DNA from: G963665925 sp963676345
GTDB lineage: Bacteria > Bacillota > Clostridia > Peptostreptococcales > Acidaminobacteraceae
Length of the DNA stretch: 64,000 nt
NCBI GenBank assembly: GCA_963676345.2
Contig: CAXXTS010000001.1
Location: 124,001 to 188,000, forward strand
Direction: 5' to 3'
The notes beneath the pieces were generated by a model. That model was not told where the DNA came from, made no database searches, and saw only the letters and a program-made list of their open reading frames with translations. Below, piece by piece: positions 25,105 to 35,210 of the stretch (its first letter is position 1; each line of letters starts with the position of its first letter). A program made the translations under genes and the position numbers.

Positions 25105-26448
25105 GATAGCGTAAAATAAAGTGCGCAAAAATAAATAAAGGAAAAGCCATCGGAAACTCCGAAAAGGTAATTGTCTAGAAAACCCAAATAAGGAGATGAT
25201 AAACCGATGGCTTACCAAAATTCTACCCTACCTTTTGAAAAAATGCTATTAAAGTTTCTAACTGCGCAAGACCCAATGCTTGAAATGCTCAAGTGGCTGT
25301 GCGAACAGCTGATGGAAGCAGAACTTTCAAATCAACTTGGAGCTGATAAATCAGAACGCTCAGGATCAAGAAATGGCTACAGAGCCGGATACCGACCAAG
25401 ACGCTTTGATACGCGTATGGGGACTATGTATCTTATGGTTCCAAAACCACGTAAAGGTGGTTATATTCCATTCTTTGTGACGGAACGAAAACGTTCCGAA
25501 GCCGCTCTAATGAACGTCATTCAGGAAGCATTCGTCAATGGAGTTTCCACAAGAAAAATCGAGAAACTCGCTAAAAGTCTAGGGATCGATTCAATCTCGA
25601 AAGGCCATGTAAGTAACATCACAAAAGAGCTGAATGAACAAGTAGAAGCGTTTCGAAATCGAAATCTCGATGCAGAATATCCTGTTCTTTGGGTAGATGC
25701 TCTTTATGAAAAGATCCGAGATAATGGGCATGTCAGAAACATGGCTGTTCACGTCGTTTGTGGCGTTAAACTTGATGGCACACGAGATATACTTGCAGTT
25801 GAGCCAATGTATGAGGAATCTGAAGCGAGCTATACAACACTGTTTGATAAGTTGAAGGCACGAGGCGTTGAACACGTCTGGTTAGTTGTTTCAGATGCAC
25901 ATAAGGGCCTTGTTAGCGCAGCGCGAAAGTCATTTCTGGGATCATCCTGGCAACGTTGCAAGGTACATTTCATGAGAAATATCATGGCACATGTACCATC
26001 CAAACAGAAAAATCACTTCGGTTCAAAGCTGAAGCAAATCTGGCTTCAACCTGATTACAATAGTGCTAAAAGTTATGCTTATACCTTTATGGATGAATAT
26101 GAAAGTAAGTATCCAGAAGCGATTAAGACACTAGAAGAAGGTCTCGAAGATTCACTTCAGTTCTTCAATTTTGAACAGATTGATTCTAGAAAAATCGCTT
26201 CAACGAACATGATTGAACGTTTAAACCGTGAAATTCGGCGAAGAACCAAAGTCGTTGGCATTTTTCCATCGGTTGATTCATACATACGTTTAGTCACTTC
26301 CTACTTGATCGAATATAGCGAAGACTGGTCAACTGGAAGGTGCTATATAGACTCGAAGGTCATCGATTTGATCTACGAGGAGAAACTTAAAGCTGCATAA
26401 ACCTTATCGGATTTCTGGTGGTTTTTGCGCACAAGAGTTGACACTATC
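25105..26448 (+). mobile_element. IS256-family insertion sequence
   Basis: The ends are imperfect inverted repeats. The left starts GATAGCGTAAAATAAAGTGC (25105). The right, read inwards from 26448, starts GATAGTGTCAACTCTTGTGC, and both continue GCAAAAA. One transposase gene fills the interior. No 8-9 base target duplication is visible, which suggests a rearrangement at one side. Confidence 0.85.
25207..26400 (+). CDS. IS256-family transposase (Mutator type)
   Basis: The 397-aa transposase has the family layout: a start with ADKSERSGSRNGYRAGYRPR, the first catalytic Asp in PVLWVDALYEKIRD, the second in VWLVVSDAHKGL and a Glu in SDNMIER-type SThNMIER context (here KIASTNMIERLNREIRRR). AGGAGATG lies before the ATG. 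The gene is intact and full length for the family. Confidence 0.95.
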   Translation: MAYQNSTLPFEKMLLKFLTAQDPMLEMLKWLCEQLMEAELSNQLGADKSERSGSRNGYRAGYRPRRFDTRMGTMYLMVPKPRKGGYIPFFVTERKRSEAALMNVIQEAFVNGVSTRKIEKLAKSLGIDSISKGHVSNITKELNEQVEAFRNRNLDAEYPVLWVDALYEKIRDNGHVRNMAVHVVCGVKLDGTRDILAVEPMYEESEASYTTLFDKLKARGVEHVWLVVSDAHKGLVSAARKSFLGSSWQRCKVHFMRNIMAHVPSKQKNHFGSKLKQIWLQPDYNSAKSYAYTFMDEYESKYPEAIKTLEEGLEDSLQFFNFEQIDSRKIASTNMIERLNREIRRRTKVVGIFPSVDSYIRLVTSYLIEYSEDWSTGRCYIDSKVIDLIYEEKLKAA

Positions 26449-26461
26449 TTATGGAGGGACC

Positions 26462-27864
26462 ATGTATTTAAAACGTTTGCCAAAATTTCACTCATTGTTC
26501 TTGTCATTTTTACAATTCTCATTACTGGGAAGTACGCCCTCATTCTTCATGAATATAAAACCATTCGATATGAACAAGGGTACAATAACTGGACAAGAAC
26601 CATGCCTCCGCTTCATTCATCCAACGAAACAATTGATTTTTTAGTAGAAGACAGCCATACACCGGTTCTAAAAATGTGGTGGTCAGGCATGACGGGAAAC
26701 GTTGAAGTAAAGCTTATAAACGATCATAATCAAAGTCTTCTATACGACAAAGGCATACAAGAAAGAAAAACACAAATACTTGAGTTAGAAGAGGGAAGCT
26801 ATAGACTAGATGTCCGGCAAAACAACTTTACAGGAGGGATAGCACTTGGATTTGACGACCTGATACTGAAGACAAATCTAAATGAAGAAAACTACATGCT
26901 TATTGAGAGCACGCCTAAATCCGGTTTTTACTGGGACTATATTTTATACATACCTAATCAAGTTAAGCATTCAAAACTACTCGTCGTTCCAAATAATACA
27001 GGGTATGCTACTGATAACTACGAATTGCACAAAGAAAGGGCTAAAGGCCTTATACAGTATAAATCAAAACTCGCAGATGAGCTTGGTGTGCTTCTTCTTG
27101 TACCTATTTTCCCTAGACCACTGTCATATTCAGGCCTCTATACCCACGCTCTTGATAGGGCATGTCTTCAAACAGATGTGAGTAATCTCAAAAGGCTGGA
27201 CCTCCAACTCATTGAAATGATAAATGACTGTAAATCCATTCTGACAAAAGAAAACATCATACTTGATGATAAAATTCTCATGTCCGGATTTTCAGCTTCT
27301 GGGGATTTTGTCGACAGATTTTCTTTCTTGCACCCACAGTGCGTCGATGCTGTAGCTTACGGCGGGGCTAGTACAATGATCCCCCTTAAAGATATACGCG
27401 GCACTGCATTACCTTATCCGCTAGGTGTTTCAGATTACTCGCTTATTGCGAACGAAGACTTCAATACCCAAGCGGCCATGCAAATTGAACGCTATATCTA
27501 TAAAGGGGCACAAGATGAAGGCGGATGGCAAACAATAACTGAAAATGGTGCGTCTAAGAAATATACATGGAGAGAATATTACGAAAAGTATCTTCTAAAG
27601 GAACTTGAAGAATTGGCATCAAATGATCAAACCACCTCTTATTCAAATTCCATTCTTTCGGACACTGATCTTGACCTAATCGCATATAAAGCATTTGAAG
27701 GACATATACTCCTGGAGCGTTTTATGGACATCGAATCGATTTATAAGGATATGAACTTTACAAAAGCTACTTTTAAGGTTTACGAGGGTATTGGTCATAC
27801 CACAACGGATGAAATGAAAAAGGATGAACTTGATTTCTTTAGGCGTGTGCTTGCCAATCAATAA
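26462..27864 (+). CDS. membrane-anchored alpha/beta hydrolase, probable frameshift at the start
   Basis: The main frame gives a hydrophobic anchor (KISLIVLVIFTILITGKYAL), an N-terminal beta-rich part and an alpha/beta hydrolase with the Ser elbow MSGFSASGDFVDRFS and a His near the end in EGIGHTTTDEM. It would act outside the membrane. GGAGGG stands before ATG 26462, but that ATG is in the neighbouring frame: one base is missing between the ATG and TTTAAAACG. The open frame in the right phase begins at a TTG inside the IS256 end (26425). Either the start codon region is damaged or an unusual start is used. Confidence 0.6.
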
Positions 27865-28221
27865 TGCTAACCTGCAAAGGATTAAAGACCTATTCCCAAC
27901 AGGAAACAAAACACCTGAAGACTCTAAATACAGTGTTTTCATTGAAGCTGCAGTCTATATACAAGTAATTATCATCAATGTCATTATAGTCTACATCTAT
28001 GGCTAGAGTTATACGTTCCTATCGCTTTAATCTTACAGACTTACGAAAAATATGGACATGATGATACTTTCAATATACATTAATATATTTTTAACGTATA
28101 ATATTATTGAACATATCTATATACGTCAAATAATATGCGAAACCTATTTATCATACATGTGGCTAAAATTCAAAAGTGACCTGTATACCAACATAAGTTT
28201 GCGCTTCAAATGGAGGAAAAT
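27865..28221. other. intergenic region before the GNAT gene
   Basis: AT-rich, with a TATAAT near 28098 that could be the -10 of the downstream gene. No RNA gene or repeat was recognised. Confidence 0.4.
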
Positions 28222-28644
28222 ATGATTACATATACAACAGAGATTCAAAGTTCAAAGTGGGAAGCACTCGTAGATTTATACGACAAGACAAATATGTTTT
28301 TAGGATTGGGTCGAAAACGAGATATCAAAAAGATCAGAAATGCCTATGAAAGCAGCTATAAGTTTGCACTTGCATGGGAAAATGGCAAGATTGTAGGCGC
28401 AGGTAGAATGATTTCAGACGGCCAGTGCTATGGATGGATTCATGATGTGGCTGTTCTTTCAGAATACAGAAAACAGGGGATTGGAAGAGTCATTATTGAA
28501 ACCCTTCTTGAGGGTAATGAAGAACTGCTAATTGGATTAACATCATCCTTTGAAGCGGTTGACTTTTATTCAAAACTTGGTTTTAATAAGCATAAAACAG
28601 CTATGGCAAAATATCCTGGACGATCGGATTATTTGCACTATTAA
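28222..28644 (+). CDS. GNAT family N-acetyltransferase
   Basis: This 140-aa GNAT protein has the core pattern WIHDVAVLSEYRKQGIGRVI, containing the Q/R-x-x-G-x-G/A acetyl-CoA loop, and a C-terminal FYSKLGF. The start chosen is ATG 28222 because GGAGG at 28212-28216 is correctly spaced for it; an upstream ATG at 28210 overlaps that site. The substrate is unknown. The ATPase gene follows 45 bases later in the same direction. Confidence 0.88.
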   Translation: MITYTTEIQSSKWEALVDLYDKTNMFLGLGRKRDIKKIRNAYESSYKFALAWENGKIVGAGRMISDGQCYGWIHDVAVLSEYRKQGIGRVIIETLLEGNEELLIGLTSSFEAVDFYSKLGFNKHKTAMAKYPGRSDYLHY

Positions 28645-28689
28645 GTACCAGCAATTCATGATCACCGTATTACAGCTTTGGAGGTTCAC

Positions 28690-29553
28690 TTGATATATCT
28701 AGAAAAATTCACCTTTCCAAGTAAAGATGAAGAGTTTGATTTTTTACTTGAAATCAAACGAAAATGCTATACAAGCTTTTATCCATTTCAGGTACTGGCC
28801 TGTCACGATTGTTTGCAACTTGACTTTGAGCCAATCACCATTCTTTATGGTGGAAACGGGTCAGGGAAGACAACTGCACTCAATGTTATAGCAGAAAAAT
28901 TAAATCTATCTAGAGCGTCCGCTTTTAATCAGTCCAGTTTTCTAAATGACTACCTAAATTTATGTCAGTATAGACTTGAGGAGGATATCCCTGAGTCCAG
29001 TGCCATTATTACCAGTGATGATGTTTTTGATTACGCACTCAATATACGACATGCCAATATGGGAATTGATTTAAAAAGAGAAGATGTCTTTGGTGAATAT
29101 CTAGAGGCCAAGTATTCTAACTTTCAAATGAAGTCTCTAGAGGACTATGAACGCCTTAAGCAGGTAAATGCAGCCAGAAGCAAGACACAGTCCAGATATA
29201 CTCGAGACAATTTGATTTCAAACATTCGAACCAATTCTAATGGTGAAAATGCATTCAAATATTTCTTTGAAAAGCTAGGGGACAAGGGTGTTTATCTACT
29301 GGACGAGCCTGAAAACAGCCTGTCGCCTAAAATGCAGTTGAAGCTGAAAACCTATATTGAAGAAGCCGCTAGGTACTTTGAGTGCCAAATTATTATGGCA
29401 ACCCATTCGCCCTTCTTACTTTCTATTGAAGGTGCAAAAATTTATGATTTTGACAAGGACCCTGTTGTAATAAGCCCGTGGCAGGAGCTTGAGAATATTA
29501 AAATATACAGCAGCTTCTTTGAAAGCATTCAAAGTGGGGATTCATCTAAGTAA
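28690..29553 (+). CDS. ABC-type AAA ATPase
   Basis: This 287-aa stand-alone ATPase has a Walker A TILYGGNGSGKTTALN near the start, a Walker B GVYLLDEPENSLSP and an H-loop ATHSPFLLS near the C-terminus, as in the SMC/RecF-like group of single-domain ATPases. There are no membrane segments, so it is not a classical transporter subunit. TTTGGAGG precedes the TTG at 28690; an earlier in-frame TTG at 28678 overlaps it. Role unknown; such proteins are often linked to DNA metabolism or toxin-antitoxin-like functions. Confidence 0.82.
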   Translation: MIYLEKFTFPSKDEEFDFLLEIKRKCYTSFYPFQVLACHDCLQLDFEPITILYGGNGSGKTTALNVIAEKLNLSRASAFNQSSFLNDYLNLCQYRLEEDIPESSAIITSDDVFDYALNIRHANMGIDLKREDVFGEYLEAKYSNFQMKSLEDYERLKQVNAARSKTQSRYTRDNLISNIRTNSNGENAFKYFFEKLGDKGVYLLDEPENSLSPKMQLKLKTYIEEAARYFECQIIMATHSPFLLSIEGAKIYDFDKDPVVISPWQELENIKIYSSFFESIQSGDSSK

Positions 29554-29559
29554 AATACC

Positions 29560-29660
29560 AAAAGCGTTACAGCCCATTTACAAAGGCCCCTATGAGTAGG
29601 CCCTTAAAATATAATGACTTTTGATAGGGGAACAGGTTACCGTGCTATAACGCTTTTTTT
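29560..29660. terminator. terminator between convergent genes
   Basis: AAAGCGTTACAGC (29561-29573) pairs with GCTATAACGCTTTTTTT (29644-29660) across a 70-base loop that contains its own GGCCCCTA-type inverted repeat. A T-run follows on the plus strand. Confidence 0.55.
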
Positions 29661-29705
29661 ATGATCTCTTCATAGTTTTTATGAACACATTCATATTCTG
29701 CAAAT

Positions 29706-30200
29706 TTACAATTCCTTTTTCATCAGAATCGTATGTTTCAATTCTCTATAAGGGACTTCAGGCAAAAATCCTCTGCGCTGATGAAAAGATATTGTGTTCG
29801 GAAACTTAAGCGATTCTATAAAAATCGACCGCTCACCCAAATTTATTAAGAAACGCTCACGTTCATCACAAATGAATTTTGCGAGCCCATGCCCCCTATA
29901 GTCAGGATGCACATGAAGGGATTTCGAAAAATACCTTCCGTCTTGAATGGTCAAGAAGCCGCATGCAAGCAGGACCTGCCTTTCATAAACAGCAATCACA
30001 TAGGATTTGGAAATAAGCGTTTGATAGGCTTCAACCGTTTTATTTGAACCCAGTTTAGCTAATGACACCTCGTCATAAATTTGGTTGTTTGAGTAGGCCA
30101 TGTTTTCTTTGACCAGTTGAGCAATATCAATTGCTAAGTCTTCGTATGAGCTGTTTTGATGGTTTGAACTCAAATTGTCGATTAAAAAAATTTCACGCAT
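29706..30200 (-). CDS. GNAT family N-acetyltransferase
   Basis: The 164-aa protein has a GNAT core: a strand LLACGFLTIQDGR, then SLHVHPDYRGHGLAKFICDE with the acetyl-CoA binding loop, and a C-terminal FHQRRGF. The start ATG at 30200 lies nine bases after the stop of the ATP-grasp gene in transcription order, so both form an operon. Together with an ATP-grasp ligase it could modify an amino acid or peptide, but the substrate is not known. Confidence 0.82.
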   Translation of the reverse strand: MREIFLIDNLSSNHQNSSYEDLAIDIAQLVKENMAYSNNQIYDEVSLAKLGSNKTVEAYQTLISKSYVIAVYERQVLLACGFLTIQDGRYFSKSLHVHPDYRGHGLAKFICDERERFLINLGERSIFIESLKFPNTISFHQRRGFLPEVPYRELKHTILMKKEL

Positions 30201-30209
30201 AGTGTCTCA

Positions 30210-31115
30210 CTAAAACCTCCCGAAACGTATTTTGAGATACTTAAATATTTCTGCCGACACATCTAAATCACAGCATGACTCTAGTCCTCTAAAGCCAGGG
30301 GATGAGTTTATTTCACAAATTTTATAGTGGTCGCCATCAAAGAGCAAATCTACGCCTGCTACCTCAAGCCCTGTAACGCGGCAGGCTTCAGTTGCCAGCC
30401 ATTCGATTTCTGGCGTTAAAGTATACTGTGTTGGTGTCGCACCACTTGAAACATTGGCCTTAAAAGTTCCTGCCTGCGCTTCGCGTTTCATGCACGCGAC
30501 TGCACGTCCACCAATAACAAGAACTCTTAAATCCTTTCCGTAACTCCCTTCAATAAATTCCTGAATGATAATATTTACCTTAGCATTTGTAACCTCTACG
30601 AGCTCCATTATGTTTTGAAACTCCTTTTTCGTGCTTGCTAAGAATACACCACGCCCTTGCGTTCCCGAGATGGTTTTTATAACGGCTGGAAAGCCAATAT
30701 TTTTTTCAACATAATCAATATTTACAGGAAACTTTGCGAGCATGGTTTTAGGAACAGGCAAGTTATTCTCAGCAAGTATTTGGTGGGTATAGAGCTTGTC
30801 CTTCACAATTTCAATAGGATGTGAAGAGTTAATACATGGCACACCAAGTCTTTCAAGATGTCGGATAACAGCCAGCGCAAAGTAGGTGGTTCCTGCACCC
30901 ATTCTTGGCAACACAAAATCCGGAAGGGTTGTAATACTACCGTCAATTGTAATACTGCGTCTATTTTGACTGGTTACAAGTAAGTCAAATTGCTCAGGTT
31001 TTAATATATCTAGCTCAATGCCATGATCTTTTGCACTTTGTGCAATCCGGTCCACTTCAAACCGTTCTGAAACAATTTCTGCATCATTCTCACGATATAT
31101 TATCCAGCCTTTCAT
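30210..31115 (-). CDS. ATP-grasp ligase, RimK-like
   Basis: The 301-aa protein fits the RimK/GshB-like ATP-grasp family, which joins an acyl phosphate to an amine. Visible are GFPAVIKTISGTQGRGVFLA (nucleotide-binding lysine and glycine loop), IIIQEFIEGSYGKDLRVLVI and the metal site CEINSSPGFRGLE. The start ATG 31115 follows AAAGGAG on the coding strand; an open frame extends 17 codons further. Family members ligate glutamate to ribosomal protein S6 or to coenzymes; the substrate here is not decided. Confidence 0.87.
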   Translation of the reverse strand: MKGWIIYRENDAEIVSERFEVDRIAQSAKDHGIELDILKPEQFDLLVTSQNRRSITIDGSITTLPDFVLPRMGAGTTYFALAVIRHLERLGVPCINSSHPIEIVKDKLYTHQILAENNLPVPKTMLAKFPVNIDYVEKNIGFPAVIKTISGTQGRGVFLASTKKEFQNIMELVEVTNAKVNIIIQEFIEGSYGKDLRVLVIGGRAVACMKREAQAGTFKANVSSGATPTQYTLTPEIEWLATEACRVTGLEVAGVDLLFDGDHYKICEINSSPGFRGLESCCDLDVSAEIFKYLKIRFGRF

Positions 31116-31692
31116 AAACGCTCCTTTTGCTTTCTCATTTTTATAATTACGATAAACGTTCTTCATTCTTTATGATTCCTTAAAATTATACTTATAAATT
31201 TTTTTCTAGTAGATTGAATATAAGTGTTAAAGAAATGAAAATCAACAAGAATAAATTTTTATAGAACCGTCTAAGTATATTGACAAATACAGTCTTTTGT
31301 ATAAGTTATCCATATGTTTTTGAACAAGTAAAAACACCTCAGAATAACTGTGTGATTTGGCAAATATTCTAGATGCATCTTTCACCAAGTACTTAGAAAA
31401 AATCATAATTTATCTACAATACTTCAAAGCTTATAATAAGCACCATTTTTCTCTAGGGGAGACGCGTATCTATTATTTACAGCCTCCTTATTTGCCCAGC
31501 CCGCTTTTATTTGAATCCCATTATGGATCTAAATGATTACTATACTGAAACGATGTCTTTGCTTTAGTCAAGCTATTTTGTATATTCAAATTGGTTTACA
31601 TATATTCTTTATGTAAACCTTATTAATTTCCTAATCACAAAGTATTTTCAAACTATTAAAATGGGTATACTTTCAGTGTAAGGAGGGAAACT
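31116..31692. other. 577-base divergent intergenic region
   Basis: AT-rich, no gene. A perfect 10-bp inverted repeat GGTTTACATA/TATGTAAACC (31593-31619, 7-base loop) stands 74 bases ahead of the adenylate cyclase gene, and TATACT at 31666-31671 could be the -10 box of that gene. Confidence 0.55.
31593..31619. promoter_or_regulatory. inverted repeat upstream of adenylate cyclase
   Basis: GGTTTACATA and TATGTAAACC are exact complements around TATTCTT. No T-run follows immediately, so an operator is as likely as a terminator. Confidence 0.4.
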
Positions 31693-32955
31693 ATGAAATT
31701 TAAACTTGGCGATTTTATCAGTGAACTATTATTGTACTCAGGACAATACGCACTTTTTTACATACTCATGAACTTCAGCAAATCCGGTTTTGAATACTTT
31801 AGCTATACTGCACACACCATTTTAATTCTAGCCCTGTTAGTCCAGACTTTGATTCTATATAAGTATGGCAATCGCATTGTTGTCAGACTCCTTGGTGGAC
31901 TTTTATGTCCATTCATTTACACACTCTTTGAAATTCATGAATTTAATGATTTTATACTTAATATGGGGCATTTTTTCTTTTGGGCATTTTCCTTATCGCT
32001 GGGGATCATAAATGCACTCAAAATGAAAAGTCACAAAAAAACACAGCTTACACTCGAATTTATGACCGTGTTTATGAATGTCATTATTTTTATATTTGTA
32101 TATATGTACTTTGATATTTCACTCAGCCAAGAAGCTCAGGCAACCAGTCTTATTAATGAGTATGACAGTGCACTTTCAATACTAAACATTGGAACTGAAA
32201 TGCGTCTGTTTTTTAAAGATGAAGCACATATTTATCTCTCATTAGGGGGTATGCTCCTTGGAATTAGCTTAGGGCTGAGTCAAATAAAAGTTGTTAAGCT
32301 TAAAGAAAAAATCAATGAACTTTTTGGAACTTATATTGATAAATCCATACGGGATAGACTGATCCAAAATGATGGTGTTTATGAAGAAAAAAGAGAACTC
32401 TGCATTTTGTTCTGTGACATACGCAGTTTTACAACACTTTCAGAAACACTAGAACCTTCTGTCATAGTCAAATCCCTTAATCAGTATTTTTCTTTGTGGG
32501 AGAAGATATCTACTCAACATAAGGGTGTTATCAATAAATACATTGGCGATGCAATCATGTTGATTTTCGGACTTGAAGACAATCAACATGATGAAGAAGA
32601 TGCTGTTCAGTGCGGCCTCCAAATGCTCAGTGCTTTAAATGAACTTAATACACAATTAAAAGAAAAACATCTAGCCCCATTTAATCAAATAGGGATTGGA
32701 ATACACCGCGGCGAGCTCATAATCGGGAACATTGGCGGCGAGAATAGAAAGGAACTAACGGTCATTGGAGATGTTGTAAATACAGCTTCAAGACTCGAAG
32801 CACATACAAAAGTAACGGGAAGTGATATGGTCATTTCAAGGGCCGTTTATGACCGTTTAAGCGATGACCTAAAAGGCCAGTTCACCTTTATTGATGCCAT
32901 TCGATTGAAGGGGAAAGAAAATCTGATGGAAGCCTTTAAATATTCAAACTCTTAA
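31693..32955 (+). CDS. membrane adenylate/guanylate cyclase, class III
   Basis: The 420-aa protein has about six membrane helices in residues 10-200 and a class III cyclase domain from ~230. The metal Asp residues lie in LCILFCDIRSFTTL and NKYIGDAIMLIFG. The substrate-stabilising IGDVVNTASRLE with its Asn and Arg is intact, so it should be active. The ribosome site AAGGAGGG is strong. Which nucleotide it cyclises is not certain; the class is mostly adenylate cyclases. It is monocistronic, followed by a terminator. Confidence 0.9.
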   Translation: MKFKLGDFISELLLYSGQYALFYILMNFSKSGFEYFSYTAHTILILALLVQTLILYKYGNRIVVRLLGGLLCPFIYTLFEIHEFNDFILNMGHFFFWAFSLSLGIINALKMKSHKKTQLTLEFMTVFMNVIIFIFVYMYFDISLSQEAQATSLINEYDSALSILNIGTEMRLFFKDEAHIYLSLGGMLLGISLGLSQIKVVKLKEKINELFGTYIDKSIRDRLIQNDGVYEEKRELCILFCDIRSFTTLSETLEPSVIVKSLNQYFSLWEKISTQHKGVINKYIGDAIMLIFGLEDNQHDEEDAVQCGLQMLSALNELNTQLKEKHLAPFNQIGIGIHRGELIIGNIGGENRKELTVIGDVVNTASRLEAHTKVTGSDMVISRAVYDRLSDDLKGQFTFIDAIRLKGKENLMEAFKYSNS

Positions 32956-32973
32956 TATGAGACACTACAATTC

Positions 32974-33010
32974 AAAAAAGCGCTTGTCTTATAAGGACAA
33001 GCGCTTTTTC
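32974..33010. terminator. bidirectional terminator
   Basis: AAAAAAGCGCTTGTC and GACAAGCGCTTTTTC form a perfect stem with loop TTATAAG, flanked by A and T runs. It serves the cyclase gene and the convergent SLH-like gene. Confidence 0.88.
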
Positions 33011-33036
33011 AATAGCTATTTTAATCGTACATGTTG

Positions 33037-35046
33037 TCATTCACGTTTTAATGACGACTCCGTTAACTTCTCATAAATAACGTCAGAGTAGTGTATCAGA
33101 GAAACGTATCCAGGGTCATACCTTCCAATATGGATGGAACTGCTTTCATACAAAAGATTGGTTGTATAAACATTCCCAAATTCGTCACTAGAAGAGGTGA
33201 GGTAGCTGAAGTTTGTCGGCCAACCAAACACTGCGGTTACTTGCCCATCTGGATAAGCTGCAAGAAGCTCATTGAGTAGATACTTAGGGGTTGTGGTTAC
33301 GGACTCATTTTTATAAAGTGATAGAATATCGCCATCTGTCACGTAGGCGTCTCCCTCGTACTCATCACCTGGTCCATACATGTGAGGATCAAAACTGTTG
33401 TCATAAATGGGCCACTTCATTTCAAACCAAGCATCCCAGTCAATATTCGGATTTGCTGCAAGCATTTTTTCTTTTTCCTCAGCAAGGGTTATGGTGTATT
33501 CATCTTCTTTTATGTCACTATAGCCGTAGCTTCCAGGTACTGCAAAGTCATACATATCGTCTCCGAGCAAGGTTATTGCTTCTTCTTGTGTCAGGGGACG
33601 ATAAATTAAAACACCATTAATAGAAATACTGTTGGCAACACCTTTAATATCTGTCATACCAGGTAGTTTGGCACTAGAAGCAAATATACCTGTATTGTTA
33701 TCCGTTGCAATAGCGACCTCACTATTGTCGGTACTTTCAATACTTTCGGTACTTTTTACATCTTCTATATTTTGGATTTGATCAACCATTTTTTCTGGTG
33801 ATTTCTTTGCACTGCTTGTACTGAGCACAGGTTCACCTACAAGAATTACAAAATAGTCCCGTGTATCATTATACTGCTGACCCATTTGTGTCAAACTGTC
33901 TACAAAACGATGGTAATCAGGTCCCTCTGAAGAGACATCACCCGTCCAAAAGTAGCCACTAGGCCAGCCTAGATCCGCTTCTGGACTCGTTTTAAGACTG
34001 GAAAACAAAAGCTTGAGTTCCTCTTCTGTCGGCAGTCGAAGTCCAAACGCTGAAGCATAACGACCTGCTGTTGCTGGTGTATTTCCATCGTAATCTTCCC
34101 AGTAGGCATCGTACTCAAGATTAGACCCATGTGACTGATCATTCCAGTCAAATTTGCCCCATTTGAGCATCATCCAGCGGTCCCAATCTATATCACTTCT
34201 TACACCCTTCAGTTCAGATATGGTATATTCGTTATGATAAATATCCATTGTATCCAGACTGTCATATGCAATTTGTGTGAGTTCTTGTTCAGTCAATGGC
34301 CTGTAATAGCGTAAACCATTCAAGTCAATAAAGTTGTCTACGCCTTCGATGCTCAGAAGGACATCCCCCATGTCTAAAGTCTTCATACTGCCTTCTGTGT
34401 TTGTTTCGATCAATCCTACAGCAGCTGCATCAACACCTGAAATAGCACCTTTATCAATTAACTTTTGCGCTAGGGAAGTCGGCTTGTTTTTCAAATTGGT
34501 TTTGAGTGCTTCAAGAGACACCTTGGCTAAATGGTCTCTTAAAAAAACAGCCTCATTGAGAGTCCCTTCTAGGTGCGTGTCAATCAAGTTAATCTCTTTA
34601 GCTTTACGAATGGCATCATTCCATGTAAAATCTCCAATTTTATCATCATATTCAAGTGCACGCAGTATAAATGTCAAATAAGACTTTGCCTGCATCTTAT
34701 CTTCTGAACCGAATGTAGTAGAGGAAGTCCCTTGTGTATACCCCTTTTCGTATAAGTATCCAACAAAAGGAGAACCCCAATCAGGAACATCCGTAAACGG
34801 GTGAGAATAGTTCATCTCTAGAGCTGTAGAAGCTTCGCCCAAGAGCTTTACAAAGACAATGCCGCCCTCAAGACGGGTCGGCTCACGATTTAACTCAAAG
34901 CCTGTTTCAGAACCAGTAAATACATGAAGCGTCTTCAGCTGATTGGCTTCTTCAAGATAAACGCCTTCTTCGGCATATACCAGTCCACTAAACAATAATA
35001 CATAAATAAGTAATGCCACTAAAGTACGTAAACTGTTTTGTTTCAT
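33037..35046 (-). CDS. exported SLH-like protein with a duplicated C-terminal domain
   Basis: The 669-aa protein starts with a signal peptide (LVALLIYVLLFSGLVYAEE). Residues ~50-190 resemble S-layer homology repeats (PFTDVPDWGSPFVGYLYEKG, then FGSEDKMQAKSYLTFILRAL), which anchor proteins to the Gram-positive cell wall. Next come two copies of a domain: one with NGLRYYRPLTEQELTQIAYD and DIDWDRWMMLKWG, another with NGVLIYRPLTQEEAITLL and NIDWDAWFEMKWP, joined by a Ser/Thr/Glu-rich linker. The duplicated domain is unknown to me. It is probably a surface protein. Confidence 0.78.
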   Translation of the reverse strand: MKQNSLRTLVALLIYVLLFSGLVYAEEGVYLEEANQLKTLHVFTGSETGFELNREPTRLEGGIVFVKLLGEASTALEMNYSHPFTDVPDWGSPFVGYLYEKGYTQGTSSTTFGSEDKMQAKSYLTFILRALEYDDKIGDFTWNDAIRKAKEINLIDTHLEGTLNEAVFLRDHLAKVSLEALKTNLKNKPTSLAQKLIDKGAISGVDAAAVGLIETNTEGSMKTLDMGDVLLSIEGVDNFIDLNGLRYYRPLTEQELTQIAYDSLDTMDIYHNEYTISELKGVRSDIDWDRWMMLKWGKFDWNDQSHGSNLEYDAYWEDYDGNTPATAGRYASAFGLRLPTEEELKLLFSSLKTSPEADLGWPSGYFWTGDVSSEGPDYHRFVDSLTQMGQQYNDTRDYFVILVGEPVLSTSSAKKSPEKMVDQIQNIEDVKSTESIESTDNSEVAIATDNNTGIFASSAKLPGMTDIKGVANSISINGVLIYRPLTQEEAITLLGDDMYDFAVPGSYGYSDIKEDEYTITLAEEKEKMLAANPNIDWDAWFEMKWPIYDNSFDPHMYGPGDEYEGDAYVTDGDILSLYKNESVTTTPKYLLNELLAAYPDGQVTAVFGWPTNFSYLTSSSDEFGNVYTTNLLYESSSIHIGRYDPGYVSLIHYSDVIYEKLTESSLKRE

Positions 35047-35210
35047 ATAACCATCTCCTAATGTGTCCGTACAACCATCCCTAATCCCATCATTTCAAAA
35101 GGCTATTTACATGTTTTCATGTCGTATATATACCCATTTATTCAAATGAAAATACCCTTATATCGGTGTCCTAATTCTCATAATTTCTTAATGCAAGCAT
35201 ACTTTTCTTT

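Noticed and set aside
27676..28006. Short frames downstream of the hydrolase on both strands
   Set aside because: They overlap the hydrolase end, have no ribosome sites and no conserved pattern.
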